NCBI GenBank assembly: GCA_045646925.1
Contig: JAZRLQ010000075.1
Span: forward strand, 1-22,857
Reading direction: 5' to 3'
DNA: 22,857 nucleotides
Origin: QALR01 sp045646925
GTDB lineage: Bacteria > Bacillota > Clostridia > Oscillospirales > CAG-272
Under the pieces are notes generated by a model that was not told the DNA's origin, made no database searches, and worked only from the letters and a program-made list of their open reading frames with translations. The position numbers were made by a program, and so were the translations under genes. The first letter of the stretch is position 1, and each line of letters starts with the position of its first letter. Positions 13,688-21,047 of this stretch are shown here, one piece after another.

Positions 13688-14971
13688 TTAGTCAACGAAG
13701 TCGAATTCGAGATCGTAGAGAACAACGCTGTCGCCGTCCTGAATACCCGCGTCACGCATTTTCTGAATGATACCCTTATCACGGATCATCTTTTCGAAGT
13801 ACATGAAAGACTCACGGTCGTCGAAGTTGATACCGCTCATGAGCCACTTCAGCCATTCGCCCTCAACGATCCAGTCCTTACCCTCTTTGGTAATGGTGAG
13901 ATCGTCGGGATTCTGAGGCTCTTCGATCACATCGGGCTCGTCCGCTTCGTAAATGGTAAGAGGCGGAAGCTCCTGCAGCATTTCGTATACGCGGCGGCAA
14001 AGGGGCTTTACGTTTTCGCCGGATGCGGCACTGATATAAATAACCTCAAAGCCGTTGTCTGCGGCGTATTTTTCCAAGCGAGACTTCACCTCGTCCGCGG
14101 TTTCGGGATCGAGAATGTCGCATTTGTTTGCGGCGATGATCTGCGGACGCTCCGCGAGATCCACGCTGTATTTGAGAAGCTCGTCGTTGATCAATTCAAT
14201 ATCCTCGATGGGATCGCGTCCCTCGGAGCCGGCAACGTCAACGACGTGAACGAGAAGACGGCAACGGTCAACGTGACGAAGAAAATCGTGACCGAGGCCC
14301 AAGCCCTCGGAAGCGCCCTCGATCAGACCGGGAATATCTGCCGCAACGAACGCGTTTCCGTCAACGGAAACCACACCGAGCATGGGAGCAAGCGTTGTGA
14401 AATGATAGTTTGCGATCTTCGGTCTTGCGGCGGAGATCATGGAAAGAAGCGTGGATTTACCGACGTTGGGAAGTCCGACGAAGCCGACGTCCGCGAGCAT
14501 CTTAAGCTCGAGAATAAGCTCCTTCGCCTCACCCTCCAAGCCGTTCTTTGCGAAGCGGGGAGCGCGTCTGGTAGGCGTTGCGAAATGACGGTTACCCCAA
14601 CCGCCTCTACCGCCCTTGGCTGCAACGAAGGGCTCGCAACGGCTCATATCCTTGATGATCTTGCCTGTTTTTGCATCCTTGATAACGGTTCCCTCGGGAA
14701 CGGGAATGATGAGATCCTCCGCCGTTGCGCCGTGGAATTTCGACGTCATACCGTCGCCGCCGTTTTTAGCGACGAATTTCTTGCGATTACGGAAATCGAG
14801 AAGCGTGTTCGTACCCTCGTCGATAACGAAAACGACGTTACCGCCGTGTCCGCCGTCACCGCCGTCGGGGCCGCCGTACGCTACGTATTTTTCACGGTGG
14901 AAGGAAATGCATCCGTTACCGCCGTTTCCTGCTTTGATATATATCTTTACGTGGTCATAAAAATCTGCCAT
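13688..14971 (-). CDS. obgE: GTPase Obg (ribosome-assembly/stress GTPase)
   Basis: 427 residues. The Gly-rich Obg fold (1 to about 157) includes AGNGGNGCISFHREKYV and GPDGGDGGHGGNVV. The GTPase domain has G1 GLPNVGKST (166-174), G3 DIPGLIEGA (212-220), G4 NKCD (282-285) and G5 SAASGE (314-319). A C-terminal OCT domain (about 350-427, with GEWLKWLMSGINFDD) is present, as in most Bacillota Obg proteins. Obg binds the large ribosomal subunit and links growth and sporulation to GTP and ppGpp levels; it is essential in most bacteria. Start: ATG 14971 with CAGGAGGATAGAAAA upstream. A consensus promoter at 15008-15036 drives it. The usual rpmA (L27) neighbour is absent, so it is transcribed alone here. 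Confidence 0.98.
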   Translation of the reverse strand: MADFYDHVKIYIKAGNGGNGCISFHREKYVAYGGPDGGDGGHGGNVVFVIDEGTNTLLDFRNRKKFVAKNGGDGMTSKFHGATAEDLIIPVPEGTVIKDAKTGKIIKDMSRCEPFVAAKGGRGGWGNRHFATPTRRAPRFAKNGLEGEAKELILELKMLADVGFVGLPNVGKSTLLSMISAARPKIANYHFTTLAPMLGVVSVDGNAFVAADIPGLIEGASEGLGLGHDFLRHVDRCRLLVHVVDVAGSEGRDPIEDIELINDELLKYSVDLAERPQIIAANKCDILDPETADEVKSRLEKYAADNGFEVIYISAASGENVKPLCRRVYEMLQELPPLTIYEADEPDVIEEPQNPDDLTITKEGKDWIVEGEWLKWLMSGINFDDRESFMYFEKMIRDKGIIQKMRDAGIQDGDSVVLYDLEFDFVD

Positions 14972-15007
14972 TTTTCTATCCTCCTGTTTTTCGATAATCT
15001 TATTTTT

Positions 15008-15036
15008 ATTTTATCATATTTTTTGCGCGGAGTCAA
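15008..15036 (-). promoter_or_regulatory. sigma-A promoter of obgE
   Basis: Minus strand TTGACT (15031-15036), a 17-base spacer and TAAAAT (15008-15013), 37 bases before the start codon. Confidence 0.85.
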
Positions 15037-15102
15037 GCGAGTATCCGTGTTTTTCAACCGATTTGGAGAGAAAATCGGAAGCTCTATGGCAAAAACGAAA
15101 AA

Positions 15103-15130
15103 GGGATACCCGCTTTATCGCGGGTACCCC
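15103..15130 (-). terminator. terminator of the DUF1294-Na/Pi operon
   Basis: GGGATACCCGC (15103-15113) and GCGGGTACCCC (15120-15130) form an 11-position stem with one mismatch and a six-base loop. On the minus strand it is followed by TTTTTCGTTTTT, 18 bases after the transporter stop. Confidence 0.93.
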
Positions 15131-15148
15131 CATTGTATGTCGCAAAAA

Positions 15149-16909
15149 TTACTGCGCGGATTCGCCGATCCGGTATTTGTTCGAGTAGTCCTCGAAATAC
15201 TTGTCGTAGATCTCGTTGCCGCGACGGAGACCTTCGGTATAGCTGTGCATACCGAGGCTGTTGTTCGCGATCTCGATCACACAGCCCGCAATGTTGGAGC
15301 AGTGGTCGGCAATACGCTCCAGATTGGTCAAAAGGTCGGAGAGAATGAAGCCCATTTCAATGGTGCATTCGCCGATACGAAGTCTCTCGATGTGGTTGGA
15401 ACGGAGAGCAACCTGCAAATCGTCGATAACCTCTTCCAAGGGCTCAACGCGGACGGCAACCTGAATATCGTTATGAACGAACGCCATCAAAGCGTTGTCC
15501 ATGATCTCGTAAACGGCAGTCATCATCACGGAAAGCTCGCGTTTTCCCGTCGCGGAGAATTCGAGCTTCTTGACGTACATTTCCTCAGCGGATTCCGCAA
15601 CGTTTACGGCGTGGTCGGAAAGTCGTTCCAGATTTCCGATCATGTGGAAAAGCTTCGTCACCTCAAGGCTATCCTTTTGAGAAAGGTCGCAGTTTGTGAT
15701 CTTCATCAGATACGAGCCGATCTCGTCCTCGTAGATATCGACGGTATCCTCTTCCTTTTTGATCTCGTCGAAGAGCTTCTTATCGTACTTGTCCAAAAGA
15801 GTAAAGGATTTCTTCACTGAATGGAAGGAGATCTCCGCCATATTGTACGCGACCTGGCGGCAACGCTCGATCGCGATGCTGGGCGTTGCAAGAAGACGGT
15901 CGTCAAGCAGAGCAACCTTGTCGCTCGCGCCGCTCTTTTCTTTGACGAGGAAGCAAGCGAGCTTTTCAAACTGTTTGCAGAACGGAAGCAGACAACAAGT
16001 GCAGAAAACGTTGAAGCAAGTGTGGATGAGTGCAATGATCGTATGATCGACCTGCATATCAATGAACGTAAATCCGATGATCATATGCAAGGTATAGAAA
16101 AGGATCATTGCGCCAAAAGCGCCGATGATATTGAAGCAAAGGTGAACCATCGAAACGCGCTTTGCGTTTTTGTTCGCGCCGACGGAAGAAATGAGCGCCG
16201 TTACGCAAGTACCGATATTCTGACCGAGAATGATCGGGAATGCCGTACCGAAGGTAACTTGTCCCGTCGCAGAAAGCGCCTGCAAAATACCGACGGAGGC
16301 AGAGGAGCTCTGAATGATCGCCGTCAGAACCGCGCCCGCCAGAATACCGAAGAGAGGATTGCTGAAGAGAAGCAGGATCTCCTGGAATTCGGGAACGTCC
16401 GCAAGAGGCTTCACGGCGGAAGTCATATAATCCATACCGAAGATCAGCACGGAGAAGCCGAGCAGGATCAGACCGATATCCTTTTTCTTGGAATCCTTCA
16501 AAAAGAGATAGAAGATAATACCGATCAACGCGAGGATCGGCGTAAAAGAGGTCGGCTTGAGCATGGTGATCAGAAAACTGTCGCCGCTGAGCCCCGAAAG
16601 GCTGAGAATCCAAGCCGTAATGGTCGTACCGACGTTTGCGCCCATGATGATCGGAATTACGTTTGCGAGCGTCATAACGCCCGAGTTTACAAAGCCTACC
16701 ATCATAACCGTCGTCGCAGAGGAGCTCTGAATGATCGCCGTTACCGCCGCGCCGAGCGCAAAGCCCTTCAAGGGATTCGATGTCAGCTTACCGAGCAAAG
16801 AGGAAAGGCGCGAACCTGCGCTTTTTTCGAGAGCGTCGCCCATAATGCTCATACCGAACAAAAACAGCGCAACGCCGCCGATCAACGCCAATATATTAGT
16901 GAAATCCAT
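15149..16909 (-). CDS. Na/Pi cotransporter family protein with C-terminal PhoU-like domain
   Basis: 586 residues. The N-terminal half (about 1-310) has eight or more membrane segments with the duplicated hallmark QSSSATT (61-67) and QSSSASVG (200-207) of the NptA/PNaS family, which carries phosphate into the cell with sodium. The half after about residue 345 is a cytoplasmic helical PhoU-like domain (YDKKLFDEIKKEEDTVDIYE, then MIGNLERLSDHAVNVAE, and again NLERIADHCSNIAG, a two-fold repeat whose acidic residues bind metal). PhoU domains fused to this transporter probably regulate uptake. It would suit an organism using a sodium gradient. Start: ATG 16909 with AAGGAAA eight bases upstream. It lies 28 bases after the DUF1294 gene and shares its promoter. 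Confidence 0.95.
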   Translation of the reverse strand: MDFTNILALIGGVALFLFGMSIMGDALEKSAGSRLSSLLGKLTSNPLKGFALGAAVTAIIQSSSATTVMMVGFVNSGVMTLANVIPIIMGANVGTTITAWILSLSGLSGDSFLITMLKPTSFTPILALIGIIFYLFLKDSKKKDIGLILLGFSVLIFGMDYMTSAVKPLADVPEFQEILLLFSNPLFGILAGAVLTAIIQSSSASVGILQALSATGQVTFGTAFPIILGQNIGTCVTALISSVGANKNAKRVSMVHLCFNIIGAFGAMILFYTLHMIIGFTFIDMQVDHTIIALIHTCFNVFCTCCLLPFCKQFEKLACFLVKEKSGASDKVALLDDRLLATPSIAIERCRQVAYNMAEISFHSVKKSFTLLDKYDKKLFDEIKKEEDTVDIYEDEIGSYLMKITNCDLSQKDSLEVTKLFHMIGNLERLSDHAVNVAESAEEMYVKKLEFSATGKRELSVMMTAVYEIMDNALMAFVHNDIQVAVRVEPLEEVIDDLQVALRSNHIERLRIGECTIEMGFILSDLLTNLERIADHCSNIAGCVIEIANNSLGMHSYTEGLRRGNEIYDKYFEDYSNKYRIGESAQ

Positions 16910-16937
16910 AATTCAGTTTCCTTTCCGTTTATCAATC

Positions 16938-17231
16938 TCACAAAATACCCTGCCAATAAAGAACTGCAATCACCGGGAGCGCAATCTGCCAGATCAAGCC
17001 GAGAATATTAACAACCCAGAAATACCAGTGCTTCGTTTTGTGACGAAACGCCTTCATGCCGAGCAATGCGCCGATCGATCCGCCGAAAAAGCCGAAATTC
17101 AGAAGCACGGCTTCGGGAATACGCCACGCGCCCTTCTTCGCCTTACGCTTGTCCGCGGAATAAAGAATGAACGCAATCAGGGACATGATAAAAATGAATG
17201 CGGCGTAAATCAACAAGAAATATTTTTCCAT
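16938..17231 (-). CDS. DUF1294 family small membrane protein
   Basis: 97 residues with hydrophobic segments at about 4-24, 40-62 and 70-93. The conserved signature DKRKAKKGAWRIPEAVLLN, then GFFGGSIGALLGMKAFRHKT, is diagnostic of DUF1294, a family of short integral membrane proteins of unknown function, sometimes fused to cold-shock domains. Start: ATG 17231 with AGGAGG five bases upstream. First gene of the operon with the Na/Pi cotransporter, under the promoter at 17262-17290. The pairing does not reveal its role. Confidence 0.92.
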   Translation of the reverse strand: MEKYFLLIYAAFIFIMSLIAFILYSADKRKAKKGAWRIPEAVLLNFGFFGGSIGALLGMKAFRHKTKHWYFWVVNILGLIWQIALPVIAVLYWQGIL

Positions 17232-17261
17232 AAGAACCTCCTATTGGTTGTTAGTGATTTT

Positions 17262-17290
17262 ATTATATCAAATACCATTTTACAAGTCAA
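17262..17290 (-). promoter_or_regulatory. sigma-A promoter of the DUF1294-Na/Pi operon
   Basis: Minus strand TTGACT (17285-17290), a 17-base spacer and a perfect TATAAT (17262-17267). I see no Pho-box-like repeat next to it. Confidence 0.88.
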
Positions 17291-17329
17291 GATTTTTCCA
17301 CGATATTGTCGAAATTCCTTTTCCTTGTA

Positions 17330-17364
17330 AAACAGCGCGCCGCCGCAAAGGCAACGCGCCGTTT
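17330..17364 (-). terminator. probable terminator of the ligA operon
   Basis: AAAC, a mismatch and GCGCG (17330-17339) pair with CGCGC, a mismatch and GTTT (17355-17364); inner GCC/GGC (17342-17344 and 17350-17352) extend the stem. On the minus strand the end carries TTTTA. It lies a few bases after the stop at 17368. Confidence 0.6.
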
Positions 17365-17367
17365 CAA

Positions 17368-18045
17368 TTATTTTATTTCCAAAATGAACGTAGGAGCGAT
17401 ACTCTTGGATTCAAGTCCAATATACTGTCCGCTTTCACTGAAAATATGGTTTCCGTAAACCTGAAGCAGAAAATCAATATAATATTTCCCCTTCGGTAAT
17501 TTTTCGTACATTTGCTCAAAGGTTTCAAAGGATTCCCACGTTACCGTCTCGCCATCCAAGGATCTTGCCGTGAAGCTGCCGATCGTGTTCAACGCCGTCT
17601 CGCTGCTGCCGGGATCCGTCATGAAACAAATTGCGTCGTTCAGCTCGATCGTGATTTCTTCCGTGCCGGTATAGGTGTACGTCGGCATAGAGTAACTATT
17701 TCTTGATAATTCGGAAAATTTAGGGCTTCCCGAAAAATAAGGATGGACGATATATTCTTTCTGAAAAAACTGTCCGCCTCCCATTTCAAAAATACAAGGG
17801 ACGTCGCGTTGCTCTCCGATCTGAATAACTACTTTGTTCTGATATTTACGCCCACTGCCTTGTGCTTCATAATTCCGATCGATTTTTGCTTGCAAATTCG
17901 GGATTTCCGTTGCCAACGCCTTCGTTTCACGGACGCTCGTATAACAAACCTCGTAAGGTTTTTCGTGCTGAGAGATTTTCATACCGGTTATACCGACCGC
18001 GAAAATAATAAGAAAAATAAAAAGCACACCAATAAGCTTTTTCAT
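17368..18045 (-). CDS. unrecognised membrane-anchored or secreted protein
   Basis: 225 residues. An N-terminal hydrophobic segment after MKK (about residues 4-21, LIGVLFIFLIIFAVGITG) acts as a signal anchor or signal peptide; there is no lipobox Cys. The rest is hydrophilic with Tyr/Thr-rich strands (SYSMPTYTYTGTEEITIELN) and a segment PKGKYYIDFLLQVYGN, suggesting an extracytoplasmic beta-rich domain. I recognise no family. The best start is ATG 18045, but its ribosome binding site AAGGAGG is 13 bases away, and a three-codon ORF (18042-18053) sits at the ideal distance and overlaps the start. It is the third gene after ligA and DUF3006, 41 bases behind the latter. No functional link to DNA ligase is evident. 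Confidence 0.75.
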   Translation of the reverse strand: MKKLIGVLFIFLIIFAVGITGMKISQHEKPYEVCYTSVRETKALATEIPNLQAKIDRNYEAQGSGRKYQNKVVIQIGEQRDVPCIFEMGGGQFFQKEYIVHPYFSGSPKFSELSRNSYSMPTYTYTGTEEITIELNDAICFMTDPGSSETALNTIGSFTARSLDGETVTWESFETFEQMYEKLPKGKYYIDFLLQVYGNHIFSESGQYIGLESKSIAPTFILEIK

Positions 18046-18053
18046 ATTTTCAT
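18042..18053 (-). promoter_or_regulatory. three-codon leader ORF coupled to the secreted-protein gene
   Basis: Minus strand ATG AAA ATA TGA, five bases after a perfect AAGGAGG (18059-18065). Its stop overlaps the ATG of the 225-residue protein in an ATGA arrangement. Ribosomes loading here could restart on the main gene. It may also be a chance by-product of wide spacing. Confidence 0.45.
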
Positions 18054-18086
18054 TAAAACCTCCTTCTATCAATTATGACATCAGTA

Positions 18087-18326
18087 TTATTTCTTTTTTC
18101 GCAGCTTTGCCATCAGTTCCCTGATCCTGCGTCTGACCGCCTCAGTCTCCTCGGCGAGAAAACGATAGCCAACGGGCTTCCCGTTTTCAAAAACGACCTC
18201 GAAGATATTGCCCTCAACGGCGTTTTCTCCGAAGAAATCGGCAGGAATATTGAAGATCCCCTCATCATCGTCGGTCATGACCGCAAACTTTCCCTCAATA
18301 CGGTCGATCTGTAATTTTTTTATCAT
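18087..18326 (-). CDS. DUF3006 domain protein
   Basis: 79 residues, matching the small DUF3006 family: an N-terminal IDRIEGKFAVMTDDDEGIFN, then PADFFGENAVEGNIFEVVFENG and a basic coil-like tail (AEETEAVRRRIRELMAKLRKKK). The first 50 residues form a compact beta domain; function is unknown across the family. In Clostridia such genes often lie next to competence or DNA-metabolism genes, fitting the ligA neighbour here. Start: ATG 18326 with AGGAGG upstream, 12 bases after the ligA stop. Confidence 0.88.
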   Translation of the reverse strand: MIKKLQIDRIEGKFAVMTDDDEGIFNIPADFFGENAVEGNIFEVVFENGKPVGYRFLAEETEAVRRRIRELMAKLRKKK

Positions 18327-18338
18327 GATATAGCCTCC

Positions 18339-20333
18339 TTATTTTTCCCCCGCCATTGTAAGCAAGGTATCCTCATCGATGACGTTCACGCCGAGCTTCT
18401 GCGCCTTGACGAGCTTGGAGCCCGCCTTTTCGCCCGCTACGACGTAGGTGGTTTTGGAGGAAACGGAGGAAGCCGCCTTGCCACCGTGCTTCTCAATGAT
18501 GGCGGTCGCCGCATCGCGAGAAAGCGTGGGGAGCGTACCCGTCAGAACGAAGGTCATACCCTCGAAGATCGCGTCAGCCTTCTCCGTTTCGTAGGTCGTC
18601 ACGACACCGCAAGCCTTCAGACTTTCGATCAGCTCCTTCGTTTGCGCGTGAGAGAAATACGCAAGCACCGCATCCGCCGTAATCTCACCGAAATCGGGGA
18701 TCGCAATGAGCGCTTCTCTGTTTGCTGAAGCAAGCGCCTCGATATCACCGAACGCGACGGCGAGGGATTTCGCCGCCTTTTCACCGATATTGCGGATACC
18801 GAGAGCATAGATCAGACGGTCAAGTCCGGCGGTCTTCGATTTTTCGATCGCGGCGATCAGCTTTTTCGCGGATTTTTCGCCCATGCGCTCCAGATTCTGC
18901 ACGTCCTCCACGCGCAATCGGTAAAGATCCGCAATGTCACGGATCAAGCCCGCTTCCAAAAGCAAGCTGACGACCGCAGGTCCCATTCCGTCGATATCCA
19001 TAGCGTCGCGGGAAGCGTAGTGAGTGATCCCTCTTTCCAGCTGCGCGGGACAGGAAGGATTCGTACAACGCGTCGCCGCCTCGTCGTCGCGGGAAACGGG
19101 CTCTCCGCAAGAGGGACACACGCGCGGCATTTCGTAAGGCGCAAACTCGCTCGTTCTGTCCTTCATTTCCACGGAAACGACCTCGGGAATGATATCGCCC
19201 GCCTTCTGAACATACACCGTGTCACCGATACGGATATCGCGCTCACGGATAAAATCAATGTTATGGAGCGTTGCCGCAGAGACCGTCGTTCCCGCGAGTC
19301 TGACGGGCTCAAGAATCGCCTTCGGCGTCAGAACGCCCGTTCTGCCGACCTGGATCACAACGTCGACGAGCCTCGTCGGCTTGCGCTCGGGCGGATATTT
19401 GTAAGCGATCGCCCATTTCGGCGTGCTGGTATTTTCACCGATTTCCAATCGTTCGCGGAGATCGTCGCACTTAATGACAATGCCGTCGATATCGAACGCG
19501 AGCGAATCGCGAAGCTCCCCGATCTTCTCGATTTGAGAGACGATCTCATCGGCGCTGTGAAGCTTCTCTCTGTACGGGATCACGTGGAAGCCGAGCGTTT
19601 CCAGATAGTCGAGACCTTCGGAATGAGATTGAAAAGCAACGCCATCCGCGCGCTGAATATTGAAGACCATGATGTCGAGTCCTCTGCCCGCGGTGATCTT
19701 GGAATCGAGCTGACGAAGAGAGCCTGCCGCCGCGTTTCGCGGATTGGCAAACAACGCTTCTCCATTTGCTTCTCTTTTCGCATTGAGCGCCTCAAAGCTC
19801 TTTCTCGGCATATAAACCTCGCCGCGCACCTCCAAGAGAGAGGGTGCCTGCGGCAAAGACAGAGGGATCGTCTTGACCGTTTTCAGGTTTTCCGTCACGT
19901 TTTCTCCGGTCTTGCCGTCGCCACGCGTCGAGCCGACCGTGAATATGCCGTCACGATATTCCAGAGAGACGGAAAGACCGTCGATCTTCGGCTCTACGGA
20001 AAAGGTCGTGCCGTGACCGAGCGCCGCTTCCGTTCTCTCCACGAAATCGTGAATCTCCTCATAAGAAAATACGTCGGAAAGACTTCCCATACGCACCGCG
20101 TGCTCAACCTTCTCAAACTTATCCAGCGCCTCTCCGCCGACACGCTTGGTCGGAGAATCTGCGGAGGCAAGCTCGGGATATTTCTCCTCCAAAGCGACGA
20201 GCTCGTAGAAAAGCTTGTCGTATTCGTAGTCCGAGATCGTCGGTGCATCGCTGATATAATAAAGCCGCGCATGATGATTGATCAGATCCTCCAGCTCCTT
20301 CATACGCTTTTTGGCGTTCTTTTTTTCGTCCAT
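18339..20333 (-). CDS. ligA: NAD-dependent DNA ligase LigA
   Basis: 664 residues, the normal full length. It seals nicks during replication and repair using NAD. The N-terminal Ia domain is followed by the adenylation domain with the active lysine Lys116 in EPKIDGLSVS (114-123), then the OB fold. The zinc-binding segment has Cys406, Cys409, Cys423 and Cys428 (CPSC and CTNPSC). Helix-hairpin-helix repeats lie at about 445-575, and a C-terminal BRCT domain at about 588-664 (FEGMTFVLTGTLP, then GKAASSVSSKTTYVVAG). Start: ATG 20333 with CGGAGG seven bases upstream; a frame extension to 20357 would contain that site. It heads an operon with DUF3006 and the secreted unknown protein. pcrA, its common Bacillota neighbour, is absent. 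Confidence 0.98.
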   Translation of the reverse strand: MDEKKNAKKRMKELEDLINHHARLYYISDAPTISDYEYDKLFYELVALEEKYPELASADSPTKRVGGEALDKFEKVEHAVRMGSLSDVFSYEEIHDFVERTEAALGHGTTFSVEPKIDGLSVSLEYRDGIFTVGSTRGDGKTGENVTENLKTVKTIPLSLPQAPSLLEVRGEVYMPRKSFEALNAKREANGEALFANPRNAAAGSLRQLDSKITAGRGLDIMVFNIQRADGVAFQSHSEGLDYLETLGFHVIPYREKLHSADEIVSQIEKIGELRDSLAFDIDGIVIKCDDLRERLEIGENTSTPKWAIAYKYPPERKPTRLVDVVIQVGRTGVLTPKAILEPVRLAGTTVSAATLHNIDFIRERDIRIGDTVYVQKAGDIIPEVVSVEMKDRTSEFAPYEMPRVCPSCGEPVSRDDEAATRCTNPSCPAQLERGITHYASRDAMDIDGMGPAVVSLLLEAGLIRDIADLYRLRVEDVQNLERMGEKSAKKLIAAIEKSKTAGLDRLIYALGIRNIGEKAAKSLAVAFGDIEALASANREALIAIPDFGEITADAVLAYFSHAQTKELIESLKACGVVTTYETEKADAIFEGMTFVLTGTLPTLSRDAATAIIEKHGGKAASSVSSKTTYVVAGEKAGSKLVKAQKLGVNVIDEDTLLTMAGEK

Positions 20334-20385
20334 GATAAAACCTCCGTTTTGCCGCATCGGGCAATCGATTTTCTGTTATGCTTTT

Positions 20386-20394
20386 ATTATAGCA
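20386..20394 (-). promoter_or_regulatory. extended -10 promoter of the ligA operon
   Basis: Minus strand TGCTATAAT: a perfect TATAAT (20386-20391) with the upstream TG of an extended -10 element. No good -35 box is at the expected distance, which is usual for this class. Confidence 0.65.
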
Positions 20395-20456
20395 TATTTT
20401 GAGAAGATTTGGGTACCGTTTTTGAAAATTATTTTTATTTATATACGTTTCCTTTA

Positions 20457-20480
20457 TTTTTTCTTTTCTAAAAGAAAAAA
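20457..20480. repeat. A/T-run palindrome in the ligA-marR intergenic region
   Basis: TTTTTTCTTTT (20457-20467) and AAAAGAAAAAA (20470-20480) are perfect 11-base arms around two bases. It lies between the divergent promoters in a strongly A/T-rich stretch. It may be a bent-DNA or UP-like element, or a transcription barrier. Confidence 0.6.
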
Positions 20481-20495
20481 TTTAATCTCTCCCAC

Positions 20496-20525
20496 TTGAC
20501 AAATGTCAAATATATCATATATAAT
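20496..20525 (+). promoter_or_regulatory. sigma-A promoter of the marR-ABC operon with overlapping inverted repeat
   Basis: Perfect TTGACA (20496-20501) and TATAAT (20520-20525) with an 18-base spacer. The -35 box is also the left arm of an inverted repeat, TTGACA/TGTCAA (20496-20509), which could be a regulator site. Confidence 0.85.
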
Positions 20526-20538
20526 GATCTTAAAAACA

Positions 20539-20556
20539 ATTAGTTATCTAACTAAT
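20539..20556. promoter_or_regulatory. likely MarR operator palindrome
   Basis: ATTAGTTA and TAACTAAT are perfect eight-base arms around TC, an 18-base palindrome starting about eight bases after the predicted transcription start and 27 bases before the marR start. The size and TAGTTA/TAACTA arms resemble sites of MarR-family repressors, so autorepression is likely. Confidence 0.75.
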
Positions 20557-20582
20557 AATACAGTGAAAGGATGTGCTTAATC

Positions 20583-21047
20583 ATGTCGGAACGTAACACC
20601 CTCTCCAGGAAGCCGGGACTTCTGATCACCGAAATCTCGAAATTACTTCACGATAAGATGAGAAAAAATTCCGAAGATCTCGGTTTCAAAACGGGATACC
20701 GTCAGATCCTGCGTTTTTTGGCGCACGAGGACGGCGTAACGCAAGTGGATATCGCGAGAAATTCCCATTTCACCGCGCCCACGGTCAGCGTGACCTTGAA
20801 AAAAATGGAGGATGAAGGCTTGATCCTCCGCAAAACAGACAAAAACGATACTCGCCGCACACGAGTTTTCATCACGGAAAAGGGACGCGAATGGGAATCC
20901 CAGCTCTTTGACAAGGTCATCGACTGCGAAAAGATACTGATCCGCGGACTCTCGGAGCAAGAAACGGATGAGCTCTGCCGTCTGCTCAGAAAGATGAGGG
21001 AAAACATCCTCTCCGAAACCGTAAACGAGGAGGCAACTGCCGAATGA
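20583..21047 (+). CDS. MarR-family transcriptional regulator
   Basis: 154 residues, the normal MarR length. The winged helix covers about 40-105: helix-turn-helix VTQVDIARNSHFTAPTVSVT followed by LKKMEDEGLILRKTDKNDTR, the recognition helix and wing with the family's DxRR-like NDTRRTRVFIT. Flanking helices form the dimer interface. MarR proteins repress their own operon and let go when a small molecule is bound. Start: ATG 20583 is taken because the preceding AAAGGA is 11 bases away and the protein aligns from MSERN; an in-frame ATG at 20571 overlaps that site. Its stop overlaps the ABC exporter start (ATGA), so it very likely controls that exporter. Confidence 0.93.
   Translation: MSERNTLSRKPGLLITEISKLLHDKMRKNSEDLGFKTGYRQILRFLAHEDGVTQVDIARNSHFTAPTVSVTLKKMEDEGLILRKTDKNDTRRTRVFITEKGREWESQLFDKVIDCEKILIRGLSEQETDELCRLLRKMRENILSETVNEEATAE

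Noticed and set aside
14246..15820. 524-codon plus-strand frame across obgE and the Na/Pi transporter
   Set aside because: Spans the obgE promoter and the transporter terminator and has no family signature; a shadow of the two real genes.
15821..17011. 396-codon plus-strand frame over the Na/Pi cotransporter
   Set aside because: Very Arg/Asp/Asn-rich composition with no hydrophobic core; antisense to a clear transporter.
19020..20402. 460-codon plus-strand frame antisense to ligA
   Set aside because: Opposite to a complete DNA ligase with all motifs; no start signal.
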